NCBI GenBank assembly: GCA_913060565.1
Contig: CAJXRU010000009.1
Location: 1 to 64,000 of the forward strand
Reading direction: 5' to 3'
Length of the DNA: 64,000 nucleotides
Origin: an uncultured Gammaproteobacteria bacterium
GTDB taxonomy: Bacteria; Pseudomonadota; Gammaproteobacteria; Enterobacterales; Psychrobiaceae
Numbering within the stretch: position 1 is the stretch's first letter; every line of letters begins with the position of its first letter. Below, in pieces: positions 1 through 7,054 of this stretch. The notes under the pieces were generated by a model. The model was not told the origin of the DNA, did no database searches, and worked only from the letters and a program-made list of their open reading frames with translations. Position numbers and translations under genes: made by a program.

Positions 1-48
1 CGAGATCATGCCTAGTCTCGTGGGCTCGGAGATGTGTATAAGAGACAG
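1..48 (+). other. Illumina Nextera i7 adapter (non-genomic)
   Basis: Positions 15-48 are the Nextera transposase read-2 adapter: the constant part (15-29) followed by the 19-base Tn5 mosaic end AGATGTGTATAAGAGACAG at 30-48. Positions 1-6 match the end of the P7 primer and 7-14 (CATGCCTA) occupy the i7 index slot; I recognise this as the N706 index. Genomic sequence starts at 49. This is library-preparation sequence left at a contig end, not a mobile element of the organism. Confidence 0.97.
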
Positions 49-165
49 GTCATAGGTATCGGTAGTGATTTTATCAACCAGCAATGGCTTGGTAGCTTCA
101 TCGTTAGTAAACACACACGCCGTGAGGCATAAACAACACAATAAAACAGATAAAGACTTCAACAT
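49..165 (-). CDS. Lipoprotein, N-terminal fragment
   Basis: Only the first 39 codons are present because the contig starts inside the gene. The ATG (163-165, minus strand) has AGGGAA 6-7 bases upstream. The protein begins with a short basic, leucine-rich signal peptide and a lipobox (LTAC, Cys at residue 17), so it is exported and lipid-anchored after signal peptidase II cleavage. The residues after the cysteine (VFTNDEATKP) match no family I know. Function unknown; the rest of the gene is beyond the contig end. Confidence 0.6.
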
Positions 166-240
166 GACTTTCCCTAGCAAATACGATAACCGCTATAAAA
201 ATATAACGAATCGCCGTTAAAGTCTTTAATTTATTAGCTT

Positions 241-1398
241 TTATTTATCTATATAACATTCGCCAACCCAATCCCACACCAGTTTTTGATGTTGTCTAAT
301 CGGCTCTTCGCCGTGTAGTGCTGACGGGCCAATTTCAAATTGTGGACTTTGCATGGTTAGCTGTAATTGTTCGCATACGTAAATATCTTCTTGCATGAAG
401 TCGGCCGATCCTAGCGGATGGCTTGAATCTTCATTGCTATTCTTAGCCTTTACTTTCTTACTCCAAAAGCCAGCACTAATGGTGCTTTGTTTGATAAATT
501 CGTAACTCGATTTATTGGCTACCTTGGTGCGTATGATCACACGTGTTTTATCAACGGCTAACGGAACAATTTGGAACACTGACCAAGTCGATTCTGACTC
601 TGCCAGACCTATACCTGGGAATAACATTGGTACCCAGCTTCCTTGGTTCTCATCACTTGCTTCATACACTAATGGCATTGGCGAGTTCTTTGCTAAATTG
701 CGTTGATACTCATCAGACAGTGGCTCCCAAAATCTAAAGTGAGGGCCTTCGAAACCAAATTCCGCCTTTTTGTGGTTATACATATTGAGCGTGCCTGAAT
801 GCAGCTGTGCAAGGTGATAGTGGTCAATGTAGTTTTCCACCACAATTTTCCAATTGGCGTTAATTTCTTCAACAACAATCTCTCCTTTCGCTTCAACAAG
901 AGACTCGACATCGTGAGGGCCAAGATGGGGGGAGATCGGCGCGAACCATTGCGCTAATGCAACGGCATTAATGTCTGGATGCACCCAAATCATGCCACGC
1001 CATATTCCAACATTGGCAGGCGTGAGGTTATAACAAGCTTTATCGAGCCCAGCGAATTCTTGCTTTTGCTTTGGTAGCGATTTTAGCTCACCTTGCGAAT
1101 TGTAGGTCCAATCATGATAAGGACACACCAATTTACCTCGCGTATTACCTTTGCCATTAACGAGTTGCGTGCCACGATGGCGACAACGGTTGTGAAAAGC
1201 AAGTAATTGGCTGTCTGCGCCGAGAATAACAACGATATTATTTAACCCAGCTTGAACGGTGAGAAAGTCTCCTTCTGCCTTCAACTCTTCAATAAAACCG
1301 GCAAAAGCCCACGTTTGTGAAAAGATATGACGTTGTTCTAGCGCAAAGAACTGGGGATCTGTGTAAGCCGCAACGGGCAGCGAATCGTTTTTAGTCAT
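241..1398 (-). CDS. Rieske [2Fe-2S] aromatic ring-hydroxylating oxygenase alpha subunit
   Basis: 385-aa large subunit of a Rieske non-heme iron oxygenase, the class that includes aromatic-ring dioxygenases and choline/carnitine/betaine monooxygenases. The Rieske cluster ligands are visible as CRH (C72, H74) and CPYH (C92, H95). The mononuclear iron site follows as NYIDHYHLAQLH with D192, H195 and H200, and a later acidic residue in QEDIYVCE could be the third ligand. The open frame extends to a GTG at 1425, but ATG 1398 has GTGAGGA 8 bases upstream, and the GTG lies inside an operator, so 1398 is the start. No ferredoxin or reductase partner is adjacent, so electrons must come from elsewhere. 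It is divergent from a TetR gene and probably repressed by it. Substrate cannot be told from sequence. Confidence 0.88.
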   Translation of the reverse strand: MTKNDSLPVAAYTDPQFFALEQRHIFSQTWAFAGFIEELKAEGDFLTVQAGLNNIVVILGADSQLLAFHNRCRHRGTQLVNGKGNTRGKLVCPYHDWTYNSQGELKSLPKQKQEFAGLDKACYNLTPANVGIWRGMIWVHPDINAVALAQWFAPISPHLGPHDVESLVEAKGEIVVEEINANWKIVVENYIDHYHLAQLHSGTLNMYNHKKAEFGFEGPHFRFWEPLSDEYQRNLAKNSPMPLVYEASDENQGSWVPMLFPGIGLAESESTWSVFQIVPLAVDKTRVIIRTKVANKSSYEFIKQSTISAGFWSKKVKAKNSNEDSSHPLGSADFMQEDIYVCEQLQLTMQSPQFEIGPSALHGEEPIRQHQKLVWDWVGECYIDK

Positions 1399-1418
1399 GT
1401 TGAATTCCTCACCATAAA

Positions 1419-1433
1419 TTGTCACTCTGACAA
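1419..1433. promoter_or_regulatory. Palindromic operator 1 (TTGTCA-N3-TGACAA)
   Basis: Perfect dyad TTGTCA-CTC-TGACAA in the region between the divergent Rieske oxygenase and TetR genes. An identical-arm dyad lies at 1462-1476, 43 bp centre to centre, about four helical turns. Inference: binding sites for the adjacent TetR regulator, controlling both genes. Confidence 0.72.
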
Positions 1434-1461
1434 ATTATAGACTATACTGAGCCTAGTAATA

Positions 1462-1476
1462 TTGTCAACATGACAA
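1462..1476. promoter_or_regulatory. Palindromic operator 2 (TTGTCA-N3-TGACAA)
   Basis: Perfect dyad TTGTCA-ACA-TGACAA with the same arms and spacer length as the copy at 1419-1433. It lies about 50 bp upstream of the TetR start codon, where it could also serve autorepression. Confidence 0.72.
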
Positions 1477-1526
1477 ATAATAGGATTTTGATATAGTGTA
1501 ATCGTTAAATATTGAGGGGTTATTTT

Positions 1527-2111
1527 ATGGCACGGCCTAGTATGGCAGGACAACGCCGCGAAGAGATTTTAGATGCATTGGAACAATGTATTTTAAAGAG
1601 CGGTATTCAAGCAGCATCATTAGAAAATATTGCAGAAACAGCGGGTATGAAACGCACTATATTGCGTCATTACATCGGCAACAGAGACGATATTATTGTG
1701 GCGTTGAGTGAACGTTGGTCAGCAAAATATTCTCAGCAATGGCTTGATATTCTCTCGTGGTTACCGAAAACGAATCGCGTTGAAGCCCTGATAGATTCGC
1801 TGTTTTCCTCACGTTCGCAAGAGATGATTAACAGCACTATTATTGGTGAAGCGATTTTCTCAGAAGCCAAACGCTTAGATCCCATCAAAGCCCACCAACA
1901 GCAGACGATGCAAGAGTTTGTTGATCACTTTATTAATGAATGTCGCCAACAACACCCAGCTACTGATCAATCGCGTATTGAGCTTGTTGCCTATGGTGTC
2001 TACTCAAATTATTTAATGAATGAATCTATCTTGCCATTAGGTTTGTATGACGAAATGTATAAGCTTAAACAGGTTTCGATGTTACTTTGCTCACAGTTGT
2101 CTAACAAATAA
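1527..2111 (+). CDS. TetR/AcrR-family transcriptional regulator
   Basis: 194-aa regulator. Residues about 8-55 form the TetR helix-turn-helix (RREEILDALEQ, then IAETAGMKRTILRHYIGNRDD); the rest is a variable ligand-binding and dimerisation domain. The open frame starts at a TTG (1512), but GAGGGG at 1514-1519 sits 7 bases ahead of ATG 1527, which is the better start. The gene is divergent from the Rieske oxygenase, and two identical dyads lie between them, so it most likely represses that enzyme and itself until an inducer, perhaps the oxygenase substrate, binds. Ligand unknown. Confidence 0.9.
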   Translation: MARPSMAGQRREEILDALEQCILKSGIQAASLENIAETAGMKRTILRHYIGNRDDIIVALSERWSAKYSQQWLDILSWLPKTNRVEALIDSLFSSRSQEMINSTIIGEAIFSEAKRLDPIKAHQQQTMQEFVDHFINECRQQHPATDQSRIELVAYGVYSNYLMNESILPLGLYDEMYKLKQVSMLLCSQLSNK

Positions 2112-2193
2112 TCAAATCCAGTTTATTTTCTCTTTGACAATTTAATTTTAAAAAACTATATTGCCATTCATTGTTTATCAATGAGTGTTATCT

Positions 2194-2673
2194 ATGTTCA
2201 TCTTTAAATCACTACGTACTACATTAATCATCCTTATTGGCATATACGCATCAGGAGCAATGGCTGGTTCAGCAACTAAAATAACGCTGTCAGGCGTTGA
2301 TAAACGCAGTGCTATTACTCAAGTTCCTGAGTTATGGCTCGATTTTGAAAAAGCAAATTATCTTCACTCCACACTAAAATCAAGCCCACAAAAGGTGTAT
2401 GTTGTGTATGACGCCTTTGCTAAAGATTATCTACAAGCCGATGTGTTAATCGGTTATGACGTCCGTGATTTAAAACGATATAAACACAGTGAAGCTATTA
2501 ATGTAGATAAATTTACTCAGGTGCTTGCTAAAGGAATTTATTCAAGCAAGCAATTGACCGATGCGTGGCAGGCCTTTGATTATCGAAAACAAGTTAAAGC
2601 CGTATTAGAGATTCACACGCTAGCGAGTCTAGGTAATAAAGAGCAAGTTGCTCTCTATGTACAATATCAATAG
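2194..2673 (+). CDS. Secreted hypothetical protein
   Basis: 159 aa from ATG 2194 (a GTG at 2185 is also possible; neither has a strong Shine-Dalgarno). An N-terminal signal peptide (residues 1-about 24, cleavage after AMA) indicates export. The mature part, with segments like VLIGYDVRDL and AKGIYSSKQLTDAWQAF, has the alternating beta/alpha look of GyrI-like/AraC effector-binding domains (SOUL-like fold), but the similarity is weak and I would not name a family. The next gene, a small membrane protein, starts 9 bp later, so the two are probably co-transcribed. Confidence 0.6.
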   Translation: MFIFKSLRTTLIILIGIYASGAMAGSATKITLSGVDKRSAITQVPELWLDFEKANYLHSTLKSSPQKVYVVYDAFAKDYLQADVLIGYDVRDLKRYKHSEAINVDKFTQVLAKGIYSSKQLTDAWQAFDYRKQVKAVLEIHTLASLGNKEQVALYVQYQ

Positions 2674-2682
2674 GAGAAAATT

Positions 2683-2874
2683 ATGCGTTCATTTTGGCCA
2701 TTTATCGGCATTTTATTATTAATTTGGGTCGCCTATGATTTGTATGCTGGCTATACCATTCTTTGGGATGTTGTGTATAAAGAGGTTGAGCCAACCAAAT
2801 ATTGGGCAGTACTAGGCGGTTGGACATTATTAGCATTAAGTTGTTTCTTTTCTTGGGGCGGTGAAGAAGAGTAA
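2683..2874 (+). CDS. Small two-helix membrane protein
   Basis: 63 aa, starting 9 bp after the preceding secreted protein and preceded by a strong TAGGAGAAAATT Shine-Dalgarno. Two hydrophobic helices (about residues 4-26 and 41-58) flank a short charged loop, and the C-terminus is acidic (GGEEE). Aromatic-rich helices and the absence of polar motifs suggest a structural or accessory membrane protein. No family recognised. Confidence 0.6.
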   Translation: MRSFWPFIGILLLIWVAYDLYAGYTILWDVVYKEVEPTKYWAVLGGWTLLALSCFFSWGGEEE

Positions 2875-2888
2875 ACCTCAGTGACTAA

Positions 2889-2920
2889 GCAGGTGATTAA
2901 TTTAGTCACCTGCACAGAAA
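2889..2920. terminator. Hairpin between convergent genes
   Basis: GCAGGTGA (2889-2896) pairs with TCACCTGC (2906-2913) across a 9-base loop; a short T-run (2920-2924) follows on the plus strand. It sits between the plus-strand small membrane protein and the end of lepB and probably terminates the plus-strand transcript. The T-run is displaced by several bases, so it is not a textbook terminator. Confidence 0.5.
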
Positions 2921-2923
2921 TTT

Positions 2924-3838
2924 TTACCATGTGAATACAAGCTTTCCTACAATATTTTTCTGCGGTACAAATCCCCAATATCTACTGTCTAAACTATCAT
3001 CTCGATTGTCACCCATCACGAAAAATTGGTTGTCAGGGACAATCCATTCTCCGGGCATTAAATCATCTTGCCTAACAAAATGAGAGTCCATCGATGATGC
3101 GCCCATTTTTCGTTGCACCAAATACGACTTATCACCAATAGATTCTTTGATATATAACGTTATTAATTCAGTGCTGTAAGTTATAGAATTAACTACACTT
3201 TTGCATGGTTGGTTATCGATACAATCACTAAACACTCGCAGCACATTGTCTTGATAGACGACTTTATCACCAGGCAACCCAATAACTCGTTTTACATAAT
3301 CAATGCTCAAATCAGCAGGATATTGGAAAACAATAACATCTCCTCGTTCTGGTGACTTTGTCGGAATAGCCGACAAAATGGGCGCGCCAAACAAACGGTA
3401 ATTTCCATACCCCAGTTTTTCGATAACAATATGATTACCAACATTAAGTGTTGGTTTCATAGAGCTTGCAGGAATGCTAAAGGGTTCGTAAAAGAATGTA
3501 CGCACGGCAAGAATGGGCAGGAAAGTCAGCAGAATTGCTAACGTTGTGCGCCCGCCATGAGCAAACCATGTACGTGGCTGCTCAGTATTATATGTGCGGG
3601 CAATCAGTAAAGCATGAACTAGACAGGCCAGAAAAAACGTAATTCGAATTAAACCAATAAGCCAATCTGGCAGCCATTCTGGCGAGAAAACATTCATTTC
3701 CAATGCCATCAGTAGCAATAGAATAACGGTGTAACACCAAAACGTTTTTATACGGTTAACATACAAAAATACGAATTGCTGAAACACAAAGGCAAAGATA
3801 AATACCAACCAACCGTTAGGGCGCCACGTTCTATCCAT
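2924..3838 (-). CDS. lepB: Signal peptidase I
   Basis: 304-aa inner-membrane serine protease that removes signal peptides from exported proteins. Four to five hydrophobic segments occupy residues 10-115, then the S26 catalytic domain follows: box B SIPASSMKPTL with nucleophile S126, box D YVKRVIGLPGD with the general-base K183, and box E VMGDNRDDSLDSRYWG. ATG 3838 is preferred over ATG 3847 because AAGGA lies 9 bases before it but directly abuts the other. It is not in the usual lepA-lepB-rnc setting, so it is probably a second signal peptidase I with an unusual multi-helix N-terminus. Confidence 0.88.
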   Translation of the reverse strand: MDRTWRPNGWLVFIFAFVFQQFVFLYVNRIKTFWCYTVILLLLMALEMNVFSPEWLPDWLIGLIRITFFLACLVHALLIARTYNTEQPRTWFAHGGRTTLAILLTFLPILAVRTFFYEPFSIPASSMKPTLNVGNHIVIEKLGYGNYRLFGAPILSAIPTKSPERGDVIVFQYPADLSIDYVKRVIGLPGDKVVYQDNVLRVFSDCIDNQPCKSVVNSITYSTELITLYIKESIGDKSYLVQRKMGASSMDSHFVRQDDLMPGEWIVPDNQFFVMGDNRDDSLDSRYWGFVPQKNIVGKLVFTW

Positions 3839-3865
3839 CAACAACATTCCTTGTTTTAATTACTA

Positions 3866-4552
3866 TTATTGCTTGCGAAAACTCTTATTCCACGAATATA
3901 AACCGATAACTGCGAGCACTAAGAACACGCAATAAAGTATCGTCGTTGGGTAAAGCGCTTTTTGGAAATATACGCCAATAGCGACAATATCAATGACTAT
4001 CCATAACACCCAGTTAAATATCTGACGTCTGGTCATTAGCCACATTGCCAGTAAACTTGTTACAGAGGTAAATGCGTCAGCATAGGCAAAGCTCGCATCG
4101 GTATTGTTATCCATGAAATAGCCAAGGCTCACAGTGCCAAATGCACTGATAGCTAGCCAAAGGCTCATCAGTTTGACCGAACCCTTTTCAATAATGGGTA
4201 TAGCTTGTGGGTCTTGATGATGTTTCCAATTCCACCAGCCATAAATTTGCAGCCCCATAAAGACAACATGTAACGCGGTATCAGAATAGAGCTTTGCTTG
4301 ATAGAACACCCATACGAACAGGGTCACTTGAACAAAACCGAAAGCGAAATTCCAAATATTACGACGAATAAGCAGCAACACACAGATAAATCCTGAGATT
4401 GATGCCACCATTTCAATAACGCTAGCGCCTAAAAAGCCTGCGATAAACTGCTCGATTGTCATAAGAGTGTCGAAGATAGGTTGAATATTGGTGGGAAAAT
4501 ATACGGCAATTGATGGGCTTAAGAAAGAGAATGGACTATCGAAATAGCCCAT
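3866..4552 (-). CDS. pnuC: Nicotinamide riboside transporter PnuC
   Basis: Inner-membrane NAD-precursor transporter. The PnuC core is clear: NFAFGFVQVTLFVWVFYQA, then LQIYGWWNW, and the later NWVLWIVIDIVAIGVYF, spread over about seven membrane helices. The longest frame gives 228 aa; an internal ATG at 4462 would give 198 aa and start at MTIEQFIAGF, close to where many PnuC proteins begin. Neither start has a convincing Shine-Dalgarno, so the N-terminal 30 residues are uncertain. It lies 21 bp after ahpF and may be read through from it. No nadR or kinase gene is adjacent. Confidence 0.85.
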   Translation of the reverse strand: MGYFDSPFSFLSPSIAVYFPTNIQPIFDTLMTIEQFIAGFLGASVIEMVASISGFICVLLLIRRNIWNFAFGFVQVTLFVWVFYQAKLYSDTALHVVFMGLQIYGWWNWKHHQDPQAIPIIEKGSVKLMSLWLAISAFGTVSLGYFMDNNTDASFAYADAFTSVTSLLAMWLMTRRQIFNWVLWIVIDIVAIGVYFQKALYPTTILYCVFLVLAVIGLYSWNKSFRKQ

Positions 4553-4573
4553 ATAACGAGATCAGGATCACAC

Positions 4574-6166
4574 TTATGCAGCTTCGGTTTGGCTCGCGTC
4601 AGCTTGTGGAGTGCGAATGAGGTAATCAAATGCACCTAGTGCTGCTGTCGCGCCGCTTCCCATAGCGATAATGATTTGCTTATATGGCGTATTAGTTACA
4701 TCGCCTGCCGCATAAACACCCGCCATGCTCGTTTCGCCATTATTATTCACAATGATTTCACCGCGTGTTGTTAGCTCAACATTGCTGTCTTTTAAAAACT
4801 GGGTGTTAGGCACTAAGCCTATTTGCACGAAGATACCGGCTAACGCTAGGTTATGACTTTCACCTGTCGCACGGTCTGTGTAGTTAAGGCCATTTACTTT
4901 ATTGCCATCGCCAACCACGTCTGTCGTTTGTGCGTTCATAATAATATCGATGTTACCCATTGAACGGGCTTTCTCTTGTAACACGGCATCTGCACGTAGC
5001 GTCGTATCAAATTCCAATACTGTCACGTGAGACACAATGCCCGCTAAGTCAATCGCCGCTTCAATACCTGAGTTACCACCACCGATAACCGCAACTGATT
5101 TGCCTTTAAACAAAGGACCATCACAATGCGGACAGTATGCCACGCCTTTACCGCGATATTCTTGCTCGCCTGGCACGTTCATTTCACGCCATCTCGCGCC
5201 TGTCGCTAAAACCGCTGAACGAGTTTTCAAGGTTGCGCCATTTTCAAGTTCAACGGTGATCAAGCTACCCACCACGTCACTTTCAATAATGTTTTTAACG
5301 CGCTGACCATTCATGATGTCAACGTCGTAATCACGAACGTGTGATTCTAAGTTGGCCACTAATTTAGGGCCTGTTGTTTCATTCACTGAGATAAAGTTTT
5401 CAATCGCCATAGTGTCTTGTACTTGCCCACCGAAGCGATCAGCAACCACACCGGTGCGGATACCTTTACGTGCGCTGTAAATAGCCGATGATGCGCCCGC
5501 GGGGCCGCCACCAATCACAAGAACATCAAAATCTTCCTTGCTATCAAGTGCTTTAGCTTCACGGGCTCCTGCATTAACATCAACTTTCTTGAGTATTTCA
5601 GCCACTGAGATCCGGCCTTGTGCGAAGGCTTCACCATTAAGATAAACCGCTGGAACTGATAAGATATTTTTACTTTGTACTTCTTGACCAAACTCAGAGC
5701 CATCGATCATCACATTGGTGATATTCGGATTAATGGCCGCCATCATGTTTAATGCTTGCACAACGTCAGGACAGTTCTGACAGCTTAGTGAAACATAAGT
5801 CTCAAAGGTAAACTCACCTTCAAGCTGACGCACTTGCTCAATGATTGCTTCGTCAAGTTTAATTGGGTGTCCACCGCTGTGTAATAACGCCAAGATGAGT
5901 GATGTAAACTCATGGCCCATTGGCACACCAGCAAAACGAATTTGGGTATTTTTTTCTACCGATTTCACTAACATCGACGGTGCACGCTCATTAGCGTCAT
6001 CTAATTCGACGATTGAAATTAACGGTGACATTGTTGCAATTTCTTGCACTAATTCATTGAGTTCTTTTGATTTTACGCCTTGATCTAAGAAAACCGCCAA
6101 TTCAACAGGTGATTTTAAATTGGCTAAATAAGTGGCTAATTGTGTTTTTAATTGCGTATCTAACAT
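4574..6166 (-). CDS. ahpF: Alkyl hydroperoxide reductase subunit F
   Basis: 530-aa NADH-dependent flavoprotein disulfide reductase that recharges AhpC. Domain order: N-terminal tandem thioredoxin-like domain with redox pair SCQNC, FAD-binding [17 protein letters not shown], catalytic pair [15 protein letters not shown]-binding [10 protein letters not shown], and the C-terminal FAD motif [10 protein letters not shown]. The frame opens at a GTG (6208), but the family start is [10 protein letters not shown] at ATG 6166, with GGA 9 bases upstream. Length fits E. coli AhpF (521 aa). Partner ahpC lies 116 bp upstream with a hairpin in the gap. Confidence 0.95.
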   Translation of the reverse strand: MLDTQLKTQLATYLANLKSPVELAVFLDQGVKSKELNELVQEIATMSPLISIVELDDANERAPSMLVKSVEKNTQIRFAGVPMGHEFTSLILALLHSGGHPIKLDEAIIEQVRQLEGEFTFETYVSLSCQNCPDVVQALNMMAAINPNITNVMIDGSEFGQEVQSKNILSVPAVYLNGEAFAQGRISVAEILKKVDVNAGAREAKALDSKEDFDVLVIGGGPAGASSAIYSARKGIRTGVVADRFGGQVQDTMAIENFISVNETTGPKLVANLESHVRDYDVDIMNGQRVKNIIESDVVGSLITVELENGATLKTRSAVLATGARWREMNVPGEQEYRGKGVAYCPHCDGPLFKGKSVAVIGGGNSGIEAAIDLAGIVSHVTVLEFDTTLRADAVLQEKARSMGNIDIIMNAQTTDVVGDGNKVNGLNYTDRATGESHNLALAGIFVQIGLVPNTQFLKDSNVELTTRGEIIVNNNGETSMAGVYAAGDVTNTPYKQIIIAMGSGATAALGAFDYLIRTPQADASQTEAA

Positions 6167-6208
6167 GTTGAATATTCCGACGACTTTTAAAATTTGAGAG
6201 AGAGCCAC

Positions 6209-6244
6209 CTTGTCGCTGCGCGTTGTTCAAGGCACAACGACAAG
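6209..6244 (-). promoter_or_regulatory. Stem-loop in the ahpC-ahpF gap
   Basis: CTTGTCG (6209-6215) pairs with CGACAAG (6238-6244), with a second nested pairing GTTGT/ACAAC (6222-6226 with 6234-6238). There is no U-run, so it is not a simple terminator. Inference: an attenuating or transcript-stabilising hairpin that keeps ahpC expression above ahpF. Confidence 0.45.
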
Positions 6245-6282
6245 ATGAAGATATAAATCTAATTTCTAGCTAAAGCTAAGAC

Positions 6283-6852
6283 TTAGATTTTACCGACTAG
6301 GTCTAAAGATGGTGCTAGTGTTTCACCACCTGGCTGCCATGATGCTGGACATACTTCGCCGTCGTGATCTGCAACGTATTGAGCTGCTTGAACCTTACGA
6401 ACTAGTTCTTTTGCGCTACGACCAATACCTAAGTCATGAATTTCAGCAACTTTGATTTCGCCTTCAGGGTTAACAACGAATGTGCCGCGTAGTGCTAAAC
6501 CGTCTTCTTCAATCATTACACCGAAGTTGCGAGTGATAGCGCCAGTTGGATCACCAATCATTGGGTAGTTGATTTTACCGATAGTGTCAGAGCTGTCGTG
6601 CCATGCTTTGTGAGTGAAGTGTGTGTCAGTTGATACTGAGTAAACTTCAACGCCCATTTCTTGTAATTGTGCGTAGTGGTCAGCCATGTCGCCTAATTCA
6701 GTTGGACATACAAAGGTGAAATCAGCTGGGTAGAAGAAAAAGATTGACCATTTACCTGCAACATCTGCTTCAGTTACTTCAACGAAATCACCGTTGCTGT
6801 ACGCAGTCGCTTTAAATGGCTTTAATTGTGAGTTGATAATTGATTGAGTCAT
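6283..6852 (-). CDS. ahpC: Alkyl hydroperoxide reductase subunit C (peroxiredoxin)
   Basis: 189-aa typical 2-Cys peroxiredoxin that reduces hydrogen peroxide and organic hydroperoxides in the cytoplasm. The peroxidatic Cys is in FTFVCPTELGD and the resolving Cys in GEVCPASW near the C-terminus; the ending LAPSLDLVGKI is the AhpC signature. An upstream TTG (6864) is open, but ATG 6852 has TTGGAGC 8 bases ahead. It is the first gene of the ahpC-ahpF pair, and the region upstream has a promoter and an OxyR-like site. Confidence 0.97.
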   Translation of the reverse strand: MTQSIINSQLKPFKATAYSNGDFVEVTEADVAGKWSIFFFYPADFTFVCPTELGDMADHYAQLQEMGVEVYSVSTDTHFTHKAWHDSSDTIGKINYPMIGDPTGAITRNFGVMIEEDGLALRGTFVVNPEGEIKVAEIHDLGIGRSAKELVRKVQAAQYVADHDGEVCPASWQPGGETLAPSLDLVGKI

Positions 6853-6898
6853 GGTGTGCTCCAATGGTTTAAGTTGTGTTTCTGTTTAAGTTGGAACC

Positions 6899-6927
6899 AT
6901 TGTAGGGAATGACATTAAATTGGTAAA
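6899..6927 (-). promoter_or_regulatory. ahpC promoter (-35 TTTACC, -10 TACAAT)
   Basis: On the minus strand TTTACC (6927-6922) is followed after 17 bases by TACAAT (6904-6899), about 45 bp ahead of the ahpC start. The weak -35 directly abuts the OxyR-like site at 6928-6964, as expected of an activator-dependent promoter. Confidence 0.6.
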
Positions 6928-6964
6928 ATCGATATTAATTATCATATCGATAGGTTTTAGCAAT
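6928..6964 (-). promoter_or_regulatory. OxyR-type binding site upstream of ahpC
   Basis: Read on the minus strand the 37 bases fit ATAG-N7-CTAT-N7-ATAG-N7-CTAT as ATtG-N7-CTAT-N7-ATAa-N7-CgAT: 13 of 16 defined positions match with exact spacing. It ends immediately before the ahpC -35 element. OxyR activation of ahpCF is established in enterics; the regulator is not encoded in this window, so the assignment is inference. Confidence 0.6.
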
Positions 6965-6994
6965 AAAAAAGCGGCTAATGATAAGTTAGCCGCT
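6964..6994 (-). terminator. Rho-independent terminator of the TonB receptor gene
   Basis: Stem AGCGGCTAA/TTAGCCGCT (6970-6978 with 6986-6994), 7-base loop, followed on the minus strand by a run of six T (6970-6965). It lies 60 bp after the receptor stop codon. Confidence 0.88.
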
Positions 6995-7054
6995 GAAATA
7001 CTACAAATAAATTATCTAATACCTATGAGAGAAGTTAGGTATTAACTGTGTATA

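Noticed and set aside
30-48. Tn5-type mobile element end
   Set aside because: The mosaic end is part of the sequencing adapter; it is preceded by the full i7 adapter and index.
1399-1425. Upstream GTG start of the Rieske oxygenase
   Set aside because: The codon lies in an operator, and ATG 1398 has a well-placed Shine-Dalgarno sequence.
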